Source: Nonomuraea basaltis (GTDB lineage: Bacteria > Actinomycetota > Actinomycetes > Streptosporangiales > Streptosporangiaceae). From it: a stretch of 64,000 nucleotides of DNA. Positions 18,701 through 26,517 of the stretch are shown here, piece by piece (position 1 is the stretch's first letter; each line of letters starts with the position of its first letter). The position numbers and the translations under genes are program-made. The stretch lies in NCBI RefSeq assembly GCF_005893125.1, contig NZ_VCJS01000035.1:19333-83332 (forward strand), written 5' to 3'. The notes below the pieces were generated by a model, which saw only the letters and a list, made by a program, of their open reading frames with translations, did no database searches and was not told the origin of the DNA.

Positions 18701-18708
18701 CCGGTCAT
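12703..18708 (-). CDS. DEDDh exonuclease - DinG-type helicase - RecQ-type helicase fusion
   Basis: About 2001 aa with three catalytic modules in one chain. (1) Residues about 85-265: a DnaQ-like DEDDh 3'-5' exonuclease with AIDVES, 'AYNGTDADFP' and 'WHDATDDAELL'. (2) About 365-1140: an XPD/DinG-like SF2 helicase with Walker A EAPTGTGKS (about 390), DEAH (VVDEAH, about 600) and motif VI 'LRQAVGRLIRSERHRG'. (3) About 1235-1750: a RecQ-like helicase with LLPTGFGKSYCFQLP, AIDEAH, 'GLGIDRPDVRTV' and 'QQIGRAGRDGG', plus a Cys cluster near 1880 (CANRKF...CCSGADNRCSAC) like the RecQ zinc motif. ATG at 18708 follows GAAGG and sits just after the PIWI-RE stop (18716). It should unwind and degrade DNA ends. 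The double-helicase fusion is unusual. Confidence 0.85.
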   Translation of the reverse strand: MTGPTPHTRKLLALLGDSGLTRTELLARARAKFPRQPDSRLSLLIDEAVTAGHINDDDGILRQAGSTLTPAPSQAPEPEGKPPRALRAVAIDVESVVRTTDREPYTEKRIFQIGAVRCGADPAWTSGSNRFTRWLTLPADGDWTINSVQMRERHAAEAISPAEALTDLLAFLDGADAVVAYNGTDADFPMLADALAREGLPDLPGHRIDGYYLALALWPMAGSHRLATLAEDLGVEIEDLSWHDATDDAELLGRLLVFGARTLASWPEELADLIASACPDSMAWQLLRELAGGGSALGRELPTTHAEIAQLAVDLLADRAPLRGPGSGKGLATLAVADHLRGPDGRVDPVALAALVHGEHVRQRPAQEQMAAALHSWADAGACGAIEAPTGTGKSYAILAAVVDWLAAHPAHTAIVTTYTKQLQAQLADDLIQLEQAVPGLLALSDVVKGKANRLSLRALLLALADATVLGLGRRVRPGSAGRFLPDPRYRELLIYLFLRLRAANVPSTSWAARSVDPVDVPVFFAEYAGPVFYIWLATLSQGDADDYAEDPDNAVSLHTETVREALAARRLVLANHALLLAHLDQLETLGADTVLVVDEAHELENAATATLTTVLDYQALEDLRAELEAWLHEAVAGPRRTAVHDAVANLNGLLDHESLPKLASQLFDARSPGTSVGSRSVTLVSPFGGSSGRGRVGTLAGLLKRLAGLCEAVVGALGAYRSIQPLDFYAKERVSALISRTMAQRSAAQALVADLKAFFDGTDEPPAIDELAESAELSDPDDTDLIEADDTSDAPDLSPEIEHRECAHNGVRPAGEEGQIGSSADRGALPPGTSNRVVHAKELDVLRGSLRNYRFQLATSPVELPEDLEWERFLDIFRRVYYVSATLRVEGSWTYLRSRLGLKEGTRTLHLPSPFDLEDQMELVCLEDFPSWAEQTEGAIRTVAHQLRGYAAAMVRPADGERGGYDNGALVLTTARSTSGGIADRLVGELRRAGDPAPVRSALVRGNRQGLAEFTDPEYGGGFLIGTKGLWQGVDIADPQRLSLVWINKLPFAPFGDPVIEARRAAEAVRAESLGLEDPERSATERYYLPMAALQLRQAVGRLIRSERHRGVVVISDRKLAGASALRRTYRRVFLGSLEPEILKPHLVTWEPGGGNVVPMTDAWRRIWQFFARHGLLDPDRASELSTDEVLDQHTTLPQTRAIRNLEMSREEVERLRSSGALADEVVQRAAAVAGLLRLQDGPAVLKPAQDRAIRAVADRHDLLGLLPTGFGKSYCFQLPALILPGVTLVVSPLVALMHDQALELNRSIGGAVRALVGPMRESNSRAGRTEVHEQLQGRHDHRIKIIYVSPERLCQSRFRELVRDAVREGIITRIAIDEAHTSIQWGDDFRPSFRRVERFLAELRVEHDLRVTALTATANDTVRTGLRERIFGLHEGGDDGDLVTVQESPIRPELAIHRRSIGSAGPAKVAALLEGVVREIDGHAIFYCLTVKEVVAVHAHLREHVGDGHVQVRRFHGRLTEAEKAAVMTEFREAPRQGEEGFVPLLVVATSAFGLGIDRPDVRTVFCVSPPTDLAALYQQIGRAGRDGGAPGTVNAGLALATNRGLRTVQFMTDRTLSASLARRMAVMVFDHHDGVLDVVAAADRLIGEDLEAGRIDAAKARESRTHDEYVEGVARVFTTLADLGAVEDLGDFPPRVAVAAGELSDPGGISDPLEEKLIATVLGLPAREGDLRRSALSVPDLDRHLAAEIDGYPDAIEHPAELWELLSDLHDRGRLDVSAAPSRRFITGVRTLRRGLPDGFHKALGRRTARAAAELDRLRDFFEDRGTCANRKFADYFGVAELPEGCCSGADNRCSACWDRRVDLPKGETKTGVALALNTAIRNLTASRGASTSQDGTLDRQIIALLWHVARGLSVQHLRLALRGEDSWFHAGRRQRVRLQRTITTSRYFGAAPRVTARRVEDSLARLEAAGTVVFVEGRWREIGNVRREAAWRAKETR

Positions 18709-18715
18709 CGCGCCT

Positions 18716-21367
18716 TCATTCGTCGTGAGCAAGCATCGGGGACTCTGGGTCGTCCGGGAGTTCGTCGGCGCGGTACTCGGGATGGTCGAGGTCTAGTTGG
18801 CGAGCCAGGTGTAGGGGCTCTGGATAGGTGGTCTGGCCGTCCCAGCCGCTCGTCTGCCGGCACAGGCGGGCGGCGGTGATGGCCAGCGCCTCCATTGCGA
18901 TTTCCGGCAGTTCCCCGATCGGATACAGCTCCAGGGTGTTCATGGAGTACCAGGTACGGCGGGTCGCCGGCCCTTCTTCGGCACCCCATCGGGTCGTGAA
19001 CTCGCCGAGCCTTCCCGAGCCCGCTCCGTCGAACTGCACGGGTACCCGGGACAGCCAGAACACTGGGTTGCCGAAGTCGGTCTCGACTCGGAACAGTCGG
19101 GTTGTGGTGCGCGATTCCGTGGCGGTTTGGCGGCCGTCGGCGTTGAGCCGCACTGTTGTGACGCTAACGGGCCGGGGCGTCTCGGTCGGTTCCGCGTTGA
19201 CTCGGACCGTGGCGACGGGTCGCTGGGCGACCGGCAGGGTCGAGCCGGGGAGCCAGGGACGGTCCAGGCCCGGGGTAGTCCCCTGCCGGTTGTTGAACAG
19301 CCCCGGCCAGGCACCACGGCTGGCGAACCCGTCAACGTAGATCACGTAGGGCACGCTGCGGAGCGTGGTGTCGGTGAGTGTGCCGAGGGCATGTTCGACG
19401 ATGCCAACGAGCCGGGTGAGTTCATCGCGGCTACGGCTACCTGGCTCCAGCGCGACGGCGTGGAAGTGCGCGCACGCCAGTGGATAGGGTTCCCAGCGGG
19501 ATCGATCGCGATGCGTCCAGGCCCACACCTTCCATGCGGTCTCATCCACGCCCGGAGGGATCAAAGCAGTGATCGTCACGACGAGCTTGGTCTTCCCGCC
19601 CCGTACCTGCTTGTTCTGCTGGCGCACGTGAATCCCGATGTGGGCGAGGCTCGTCGCGAGATGCTCACCGATCCGTACTCCGGCGAGGGCATAGGTGAAC
19701 CGGTCGTCGGCCAGGCCCGCAGAGCGGAGCAGATCGATCACTGCGGCTCGGGCAGGGTAGTCCTCATGTTTGGGCGGCTTCGCTCTCTTGCGCACTGGCT
19801 TGGGCTGATCGAGGAATTGGGACACGAGACCCAGTCGGGCGAGCAGCCGTCGCACCTGCGGTTTGGCGTCCTCCGCCTCGAGTTGTCCCCGTCGCTCGAG
19901 GAAGCGCTTGTAGGCCGCCCGTGCTTCCTGCTCGGTTTCCGGCTCGCTATCCTCAGGTTCGACGCGCGCGCTGTGGTCGGAGTCCGTCTCGCACAGAACA
20001 ACCGTGAGGTCGCCCGGCGCCTGATGCAACACCGGGATCCGCTCCGCCAGGGAAGCTCGATCGATCTTGAGGCCGTGATCGAGAAGCTCCGGCGCGTGCA
20101 TGACGGCTACCCTGATCTCGTCCGACACGGCGACGGCTGCCCCATCGGCTGGGTCCTTGCCCACCAGGTCCACGCCGAAGGCCGCACCTAGTTCGGTTAG
20201 CATCCGACGCCGGTTGATGTCCTTCGCCCAGAGACAGACGACAGTCAGCGACGTGTGTCCGTGGGTGCGCAGGGCGTCCGCGATGGCCCCCGCTTCGATC
20301 CGGCCCTGACGTGGCGCCGGGAACCGTCCTTTGACGACGCGTGTGCCGATCGCCCGGATCTCAGGGAATGCCTCGTGGACGTGCCGGTGAAGGGCTCGGT
20401 GGAAGTGCATCCCGACGCCCCGGCCGATGGCGAACCGCCAGGACTTCGGCACCACTCCACGAACCCGCCCGGGCTCTGCTGCGTTAATCGCGAAGTCTTG
20501 GAGGTCGAGCACAGCGCGATCCATGCTGAGGGCGGCCAAGGTCTGTGCGGCTGGCCGGTTAACGTGCCGGGCGATCCTCCCATCAAGTGCCAGACGCACG
20601 AGGGGCGCTCCCACCGCCTTCTGTTCGACGAGTACCGAGCTCACGCCGCGCAGCGTCGGGCTGAGCCTCGTGGCGTTGCCTTCCAACAGCAACACTGGGT
20701 AGGCGATGTTCGGGACGGTCTTCAGCCGGGCCGTGATGCGCGCCATGGAGTATCGGGGTTCGGCCCTCTTGTCTTTGGTGCCCGGAACTGGTCGGAGCAC
20801 AGTGCCGGGCCACAGGTCATCCCAGGCGTTGAGCGCACCGCTGGTGTCGTCGCGGAGGCGCACGGACCGGCCGTCCACCTCCCAGGGGTGCTCGGCAAGG
20901 GAGCGGGCGAAAGCCCAAACCCCGGTCGCGAACACCCAGCCGGGCGGATTCGGTTGAGTGAACCTTTCATCGAGATACGTTCCCAGATGGACGTGTTCGG
21001 CCGGCGTGGCGGCGGCGATCTCCGCGAGTTCGCAGGGCCGGTCAAGGTCGGGCTCCTCACCGAGGGAGAAGGCACGGAACAGCGTGAACGTGTCGAGGAC
21101 GTCCTGTTCGTCGAGGTCCATCTCGGTGACGAGTTCGCCCTTGCTGGGGTCGAAGTGGACATGCCCGCCGAGCAGGCCGCGCATTGCCAGTGACACCGCG
21201 GAGTGTGCGGGCTGGACGTCTCTGCCACACCTGGCCTTGTAGGCGCTGTCAAAGGCCCACCACGCCCGCCGGAACTCCTCAGGCAGCCGTCTGATTTGGA
21301 CCGTTCCGGCCAGGTCGGGGGTGAACCGGAAGGCCAGGACGTTCAGTCGGCTCATGCTGTCGGGCAT
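18716..21367 (-). CDS. prokaryotic PIWI-RE family protein
   Basis: About 883 aa, starting at ATG 21367 after GAGGAG; an in-frame GTG at 21412 overlaps the helicase stop. It matches the pPIWI-RE family (Burroughs, Iyer and Aravind) in length, layout and neighbours. The N-terminal half is a mixed domain. The C-terminal half (about 450-880) is RNase H/PIWI-like, with 'VCLWAKDINRRRM' before it and strands such as 'VPYVIYVDGFASRG', 'VATVRVNAE' and 'TTVRLNADG'. The family is named for conserved Arg and Glu residues replacing usual PIWI features; I cannot assign exact residues without an alignment. By analogy with Argonautes it would bind a nucleic-acid guide or R-loop. It sits between its two known partners: helicase upstream, further helicase downstream. 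Confidence 0.75.
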   Translation of the reverse strand: MPDSMSRLNVLAFRFTPDLAGTVQIRRLPEEFRRAWWAFDSAYKARCGRDVQPAHSAVSLAMRGLLGGHVHFDPSKGELVTEMDLDEQDVLDTFTLFRAFSLGEEPDLDRPCELAEIAAATPAEHVHLGTYLDERFTQPNPPGWVFATGVWAFARSLAEHPWEVDGRSVRLRDDTSGALNAWDDLWPGTVLRPVPGTKDKRAEPRYSMARITARLKTVPNIAYPVLLLEGNATRLSPTLRGVSSVLVEQKAVGAPLVRLALDGRIARHVNRPAAQTLAALSMDRAVLDLQDFAINAAEPGRVRGVVPKSWRFAIGRGVGMHFHRALHRHVHEAFPEIRAIGTRVVKGRFPAPRQGRIEAGAIADALRTHGHTSLTVVCLWAKDINRRRMLTELGAAFGVDLVGKDPADGAAVAVSDEIRVAVMHAPELLDHGLKIDRASLAERIPVLHQAPGDLTVVLCETDSDHSARVEPEDSEPETEQEARAAYKRFLERRGQLEAEDAKPQVRRLLARLGLVSQFLDQPKPVRKRAKPPKHEDYPARAAVIDLLRSAGLADDRFTYALAGVRIGEHLATSLAHIGIHVRQQNKQVRGGKTKLVVTITALIPPGVDETAWKVWAWTHRDRSRWEPYPLACAHFHAVALEPGSRSRDELTRLVGIVEHALGTLTDTTLRSVPYVIYVDGFASRGAWPGLFNNRQGTTPGLDRPWLPGSTLPVAQRPVATVRVNAEPTETPRPVSVTTVRLNADGRQTATESRTTTRLFRVETDFGNPVFWLSRVPVQFDGAGSGRLGEFTTRWGAEEGPATRRTWYSMNTLELYPIGELPEIAMEALAITAARLCRQTSGWDGQTTYPEPLHLARQLDLDHPEYRADELPDDPESPMLAHDE

Positions 21368-21408
21368 CGGCTGCCGCTCCTCTTTGAGCGCTCGTGTGGG
21401 AAGGGCAA

Positions 21409-24400
21409 TCACTGGACGTCCTTAGGGTCGATACCGGCGACGTCCTTGAGCAGGGAGGTCAGTGCTGATCCGTAGACCGACCTCATGTCGGCGCGAGTCT
21501 GGTCGGGCCAGTCGGCATACATACGGCGGATGATGCTCGCCATGTCGCTTCGCCAGCTCTTGTCGTGGATGGCGTGGTCGACGAGGAAGAGCCGCATGTC
21601 GGTGCCACCGCGGCGGGCGCGCCCGGCGAGCTGGATGAGGTCGACGATGACACCCGCGACAACCTCTTGCTGCAAATCGTCGTCCTGGTTGCGGAAATGC
21701 GGCGCCGCCCGTAGAACTTGGTAGAGCCGTTCACGTGAGCGATTCCGGGCCGCTGCCAGCGTGTCAGCAGGGCAGGCAGACGGCGTGATCCCCTTGTGCC
21801 CTGCGGCGTTGACGCTGGCGAACATCTCGGCGGGATCCGACATCAACGCGAGTGGGCGGACGCATAGGAAGATCGCGGACAGGGCGGAGCGAATACCGAT
21901 GACGATGTTCAGCCCGCGGGTGATACGGGCCATGGGTGCGATCAGGATGTTGCCGTGTGCAGGGAAGTCTTCGAACTCGTCCGCCGTAAGCGTGTGCACA
22001 CCGCGGCGTAGCTGGAACTGCCCCAAGAGTGCCTCGCGTCGCTTCGGCTCCGACGGGACCGCGACGCACAGGCCATCTCGGTAACCAACTGCTCGTGTGA
22101 TGCCACGCGCCAGGTCCAGGCACTGCTCGTAGGAGTTCACAGCCAGCGCTACTCTCGCGCGGTCGAGATCGTCGCAGCGCATCTCTTCCAGGAGGGGGAC
22201 GAGGTGCGTCTCATAAAGCCGCTCCCCCATCTCCACCAGTTCGCCGCGCTTGGCCTGTTTGGGCAGGCCAGAGATCTGGATGTAGTCCGACCCCCGCATT
22301 ACCCGGCCGTCGCGGACGGTGATGGCATCCTCGGCAGCGTCCGTCATCCACCAGGCCAGCGGTGAGTGAATATGTTCGCGGACCGCTCCAGGGAAGAACG
22401 CCGTTGCCGATAGCCCCAGGACGATCCGTTCATGACCGCACAGGGTGAGCCCGACTGTCGCACCGAGCTGGGCGGTATAGGCGTGGGGGTCGCCGGTGAT
22501 CGTCTGCAGGGACAATTCGGTGGAGCCCTCCGGGTCGGTAAGGCCGGCGAATCGGAACCCCACCAGCGCGTAGCCGAGCGGCCCATAGGGGAAGGGGCCT
22601 TTGAGTGCGAAAGCGGCCAGGCCGTCGACGAATTCACGGGCCGACGGCAGATCGACCGCGCGGAGTCGTGACGCTTCGCCCTGGAGCTCCCGAACGTGGT
22701 GTTGGAGCGCGGCGAACCACGCTTTGAGGATCATCTGGGTGACGTGCCCGGCACGTTTTTTCTTATCGGATACGACGGTGCTCAACAGGTCGTCCAGCTG
22801 AAGCCTCGCTTCATTCAGGGACTCCTCGTTTGGATGGCTGAGCAGCGTCTGGAGGATCTCCTTGGCGGGAGCGAGCGGTTCGGCGGGTGAGTCAATGGCC
22901 CGCACATTCCGATCGGGCTCGTAGTCGGGGAACAGCGAGTCGAGTCGCCGGTAGGTCTCAGCGGTCAGGATGGTGTCCTCAGGAACTCCGAACAGCGCGT
23001 CGATAAGGTTGCGGTCATAGGCGTTTGGCAGCTGCCATTTAGTGGTGTGGACGCCTTGCAGGACGCCGGGGAGCCGGAGTGCTCCGTCCGCGACGAAGTT
23101 GACCAGTTGGTCGGACAGCTCCCGGAGCCTGCTCAGGGCAGGTGTGATCCTCAGGGAGTCCCGGATGGGAATGCGAGCTCGGTCGTCGTCGAGCCGTTTG
23201 AGAGGGATCTCCTCCCACCGGGCCCGGGACGACAGCGTCATCTCGCGGGCGCAGACATCAACAGCTGTGGACTGGAACTGGTCGATCTCATCGATGATGA
23301 CGACATCGAAGACACTCAGCAGAAACTCTGCGGCCGCCATCCGGTCTCTGGGCCGCCCGTCGAGCTCTAGGGCCGTATGGAGCTTGCCTCTGAGGAAGTA
23401 ATGATGATTGGTGACGACGACCCCGGCGGTCACCGCCGCCCTCGTCTGCGTGAACTTTGGGCAGGTTGGCTTCCATGGGCAGACGCGGCTCTCCCTACCG
23501 GTCCCGCTCTTGCTGTCCGGCCGATGAAGTTCACACGGTTCGGTACCAGGCTTGGGACGGGACGCGGGATCGATCAGTTCCGACAGGGCGCACCCATAGC
23601 TGACTTGGTCGAGGCGCCACCGGGTTCCTTCGTCCCAGTCCTCTTCGATTCCAGCGTTCTCGGCCACCTTTATCGCCCGCTCGTGTAAGCGGTTCGGGGA
23701 CATAAGTGGGGTACAGCCAGCTTTTACATCGAGCAGGTCGAGGTCGTCGGCGATCTCACGAGCGGTGCCGAGGCTGGATTCGATGGTAGGGACGATGACC
23801 GCCACGCGGATGTCCCGTTGCGCCAGGTGGACGGCGAGCACCCGCATCAGCACGCTCTTACCTGTGCCGGTGGGTGCATTGAGAATGCGTAGCAGCCCAC
23901 TCACCAGGACCAGGTCCTTTTTGAGTGGTCCGTCCGTGGTGCGCAGGCTGGCGAACAGCTTGTCCAGCGTGGCGTGAAGGTAGGGTGTGCGGTCGGGCCG
24001 AAGGGCGTCGAGTTGCTCAGCAAGGGAGAGAAGGTCGGAGATCCGCACTTTCAGGTTCGCCCGATACGGCGCCTTGGAGACGGCGGGCAGCGGCCCGGTG
24101 ACGGCCACAGCACCGGGGAAATGCGGGATAGTGACCTCGACGTTCTCTCCAGCTCGTCCGTCTCGAGAGCGTCGTAGCCACCACGGGCCGGGAGTTGCGA
24201 CCTGAAGCGCGCTGCCCTTGGGCGGACCAGCCTCAAGCTCAGCGAACAGCCGCGTAGCGAATCCGGCGAGGTCGCCGCCGAGCACCGGTCGCGCGCCCCT
24301 GCGGTCCTCCGTCAGCCGGAACGAGTCGATCCGTGGGCTCTCGGCGGAGAGTACGTGCAGCATGGTACGACTGAAGACGGTGGGATTGGCGAACCGCTCC

Positions 24401-24615
24401 GGCCGCAATGCGAGGAGGCGGCCGAATCGCTGTTTTTCCTCGTAGGTGAGGCTTTCCCAGCCATCCCAACAGTGCAGATGGCCCGACAGCAGGAACGCGG
24501 CGTCGGTGAACCGGGCGATCTCATCGTCACCGTCAGGGAAGTATTGCGCCGCCAGCGCCAGCGCCAACTCGGCGACCTTGAGTGAGGTGTCCGTCTCTGC
24601 GCGCTTCACGGCCAT
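21409..24615 (-). CDS. DinG-like helicase of the PIWI-RE three-gene module
   Basis: About 1068 aa from ATG 24615, which overlaps the end of the upstream nuclease gene (frames share about 10 nt); the frame is open further upstream. An N-terminal domain (1-220) of unknown fold precedes Walker A NAPTGTGKSVLM (about 246-257). A region with five Cys (about 301, 342, 361, 379, 385, including 'VCPWKPTCPKF') stands where XPD/DinG helicases carry a 4Fe-4S cluster. DExH box 'VVIIDEIDQFQS' is near 440 and motif VI 'QLAGRARRGG' near 995. This is the expected SF2 5'-3' helicase partner of PIWI-RE proteins. Gene end overlaps the in-frame extension of the PIWI-RE gene, indicating coupled translation. Confidence 0.8.
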   Translation of the reverse strand: MAVKRAETDTSLKVAELALALAAQYFPDGDDEIARFTDAAFLLSGHLHCWDGWESLTYEEKQRFGRLLALRPERFANPTVFSRTMLHVLSAESPRIDSFRLTEDRRGARPVLGGDLAGFATRLFAELEAGPPKGSALQVATPGPWWLRRSRDGRAGENVEVTIPHFPGAVAVTGPLPAVSKAPYRANLKVRISDLLSLAEQLDALRPDRTPYLHATLDKLFASLRTTDGPLKKDLVLVSGLLRILNAPTGTGKSVLMRVLAVHLAQRDIRVAVIVPTIESSLGTAREIADDLDLLDVKAGCTPLMSPNRLHERAIKVAENAGIEEDWDEGTRWRLDQVSYGCALSELIDPASRPKPGTEPCELHRPDSKSGTGRESRVCPWKPTCPKFTQTRAAVTAGVVVTNHHYFLRGKLHTALELDGRPRDRMAAAEFLLSVFDVVIIDEIDQFQSTAVDVCAREMTLSSRARWEEIPLKRLDDDRARIPIRDSLRITPALSRLRELSDQLVNFVADGALRLPGVLQGVHTTKWQLPNAYDRNLIDALFGVPEDTILTAETYRRLDSLFPDYEPDRNVRAIDSPAEPLAPAKEILQTLLSHPNEESLNEARLQLDDLLSTVVSDKKKRAGHVTQMILKAWFAALQHHVRELQGEASRLRAVDLPSAREFVDGLAAFALKGPFPYGPLGYALVGFRFAGLTDPEGSTELSLQTITGDPHAYTAQLGATVGLTLCGHERIVLGLSATAFFPGAVREHIHSPLAWWMTDAAEDAITVRDGRVMRGSDYIQISGLPKQAKRGELVEMGERLYETHLVPLLEEMRCDDLDRARVALAVNSYEQCLDLARGITRAVGYRDGLCVAVPSEPKRREALLGQFQLRRGVHTLTADEFEDFPAHGNILIAPMARITRGLNIVIGIRSALSAIFLCVRPLALMSDPAEMFASVNAAGHKGITPSACPADTLAAARNRSRERLYQVLRAAPHFRNQDDDLQQEVVAGVIVDLIQLAGRARRGGTDMRLFLVDHAIHDKSWRSDMASIIRRMYADWPDQTRADMRSVYGSALTSLLKDVAGIDPKDVQ

Positions 24616-25814
24616 GAGACCCCCTGCTCCCGGCAGACCTCCTGAGCGAGCCTTGAGGCGGCACGCACCTTCCATCCCATGGCCGCCAGCGCCCGCTCCA
24701 GGAGCTTTACCTGCGATTCCAACCGGTCGGGCACGACGAGGTAGAGTCCGTTCTCCTGCTTACCCTCGCGTTCAAGCCTGCGAATGAGCGCCTTGACCGA
24801 GATGACGTCCTTTACATCGACCTTCCAGACTCGTTTCGGTCGTCCCTCCCGCTCGACGGTGATGTGCAGGTCGTAGGCGTCGAGCCGAGGCCAGAGGTCC
24901 ACGGCTACGCCCCTTTTGCTCAGCTCGTCGTACAGGGCGAGCTCCAGCAGACCGGGCACCACGTGCGAGTGCCAACATTCGGGGCCGACCATTTGGGTTC
25001 GCCCCGCCTCGTGTACTTGCGCGTCGCCGGCGATGGGCGCGAGCGGACGGCTCCGCACGAGAATCGCTGGGGGCGGATGGATGGGAACGAGTTCGGGGGC
25101 GCTTTCACGGTCATCGTCACGGACAAAGCGGTAGTCGGCCCCACGTTCCCGATGTCCTCGATCGTCGCAGAAGACCTTCACGACGCCGTCGGCCGGACGA
25201 ACCCGCATCGGCCACAGGCAAAGCGGGCAGAGGAAACACCAGCGGCCGTAGCGCCGCTCCCCAGGGACGCCTACATAGAGATCCTCGATCTCCTTCGGCA
25301 TCGAGCGCAGCGACTTCTGGAGTCCCGCCGCGTGACGGACCACGAACTCGCGACGCCTAACGTAGGCACGCTGACTCTCGCCCTTCATGAAGAGTGCATA
25401 GGCCTTATTCTCAGCCAACTCCTCACGAAGCCACGGCCAGTACGGCAGCTCACCCGACAACCGGGCCACCGCCCCGTACTCACCGTCGAGCGCTTCAAGA
25501 TCGACATTCCGCTCGCCCGTCTCCGGATCGACCGCATACACCGAGCCGAGCCCGCCGTCTTCGTGTCCGGGAGGCAGCAACCCCGCGACCGGCCCCCAGA
25601 CCATCTCTCGGAACTCGCCGAATCCGAGCGGATGCGCGGGGCCGCGCAGCGCCATCACGATCCCGTGCGCCCGGGTCAGCGCGACCAGCCGGCGCTCCCC
25701 CGCCATGGCAGGTTCCGTCAGCGCCTCGGCCGCAATAAGCGCCGCGTACAGCGCCATGTACCGCACATGGTCGTCGGAGATCTGGAATTGCTCCACACTC
25801 GCCCTGTTCGCCAC
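24606..25814 (-). CDS. REase-fold nuclease with zinc ribbon, first gene of the PIWI-RE operon
   Basis: About 402 aa from GTG 25814 (the frame is open to 25898, but residues there look non-coding). The C-terminal domain has the PD-(D/E)xK layout: Asp in 'LDAYDLHITVE' (about 315), then 'VWKVDVKD' (about 330) giving the DxK pair, followed by 'GLYLVVPDRLE'. A central zinc ribbon is formed by 'CFLCPLCLWPM' (about 191) and 'VFCDDRGHRE' (about 216). A restriction-endonuclease-fold protein next to a DinG helicase and PIWI-RE is the known three-gene arrangement of that family. It likely cleaves the target DNA recruited by the complex. Its upstream region (25815-26375) should hold the operon promoter. 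Confidence 0.75.
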   Translation of the reverse strand: MANRASVEQFQISDDHVRYMALYAALIAAEALTEPAMAGERRLVALTRAHGIVMALRGPAHPLGFGEFREMVWGPVAGLLPPGHEDGGLGSVYAVDPETGERNVDLEALDGEYGAVARLSGELPYWPWLREELAENKAYALFMKGESQRAYVRRREFVVRHAAGLQKSLRSMPKEIEDLYVGVPGERRYGRWCFLCPLCLWPMRVRPADGVVKVFCDDRGHRERGADYRFVRDDDRESAPELVPIHPPPAILVRSRPLAPIAGDAQVHEAGRTQMVGPECWHSHVVPGLLELALYDELSKRGVAVDLWPRLDAYDLHITVEREGRPKRVWKVDVKDVISVKALIRRLEREGKQENGLYLVVPDRLESQVKLLERALAAMGWKVRAASRLAQEVCREQGVSWP

Positions 25815-26375
25815 GTCACAACCGTACTGAGAACCTCCGACAAAACAGAGTCCCCACGAAGCGTCAAGATAACGAAAAGATGAGGGTCTCTTCAGCAAGG
25901 GAGATCAGAACAGAACGAAACCCCCAAAGCGCCCCAATTGTTGCGGCGACAATCGACCACGCTTGCAGGCACCTCAACGAAGATCTTCGAAAGGCAGCTT
26001 CAACGCTAGATTGATGGGCTCTGCTCAAAGCCGTTGGACTTACCGACCCTAATGTGCCCCATGATCACGGGATACTCCTGGAACTGCAGTGACACACCAT
26101 TCGATTAGGCCTACTGAGCAACTGCTCAAGAGACAGTGGTCGCGGGTAGCCCTCGAGGAGGGAATCCTCGAGTGACGCAACATATTGGCACCAGTGATCC
26201 ATGGAGACACCACTGACCAAAATCCACGCCCTGGCCGAGAGGGCGGGCAGGGCCACGGAGTAGGTGCCGCCGACGCCGAGCGCGGCGCGGGCGGCTGACG
26301 CCGTGGTACCGCCGTTACCGATCGGCACCAGGCCCACAGTGATGGAGTCGGGGTTGACGGTGATGGAGCCGGGTC
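25815..26375. other. intergenic region: operon promoter side and a decayed phage tail-like fragment
   Basis: About 560 bp. The part next to the nuclease gene is less GC-rich than its surroundings (25880-26120), as expected for a promoter region, but I cannot assign -35/-10 boxes confidently. On the minus strand 26370-26065 reads 'SITVNPDSITVGLVPIGNGG' then a Gly/Ala-rich stretch. That resembles a piece of a phage tail or fibre protein and has no proper start. It ends against capsid-repeat copy C, marking a recombination junction near 26375-26381. Confidence 0.4.
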
Positions 26376-26381
26376 AAGCTC

Positions 26382-26517
26382 GGCCTGGCGGTGGACCGGC
26401 CCGAGTCGCTGGTGCTCGGCACCTTCGCCACCCCGTGACCCGGGCGAGGTGATCGGGAGAGGACACTAGCGGTCCTCTCCCGGCACTCTCCCCCGCATGA
26501 CTCCGACCTCGCGTGAT
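26382..26517 (+). repeat. capsid 3'-end repeat, copy C, with downstream hairpin and next-gene start
   Basis: Codes GLAVDRPESLVLGTFATP and a stop at 26436, with no capsid body upstream: the preceding sequence is unrelated. It continues through the spacer into the start codons of the nuclease-like gene at 26497. Together with copy B it forms long direct repeats around the defence operon, so recombination between them would delete about 22.3 kb. Confidence 0.8.
26454..26482 (+). terminator. 10-bp perfect hairpin between capsid end and the next phage gene
   Basis: CGGGAGAGGA (26454-26463) and TCCTCTCCCG (26473-26482) pair perfectly around the 9-nt loop CACTAGCGG. In copy B the equivalent hairpin retains only 7 bp. 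Lacking a U-tract, it could be an actinomycete-type terminator or an mRNA processing/stability element in the head operon. Confidence 0.55.
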
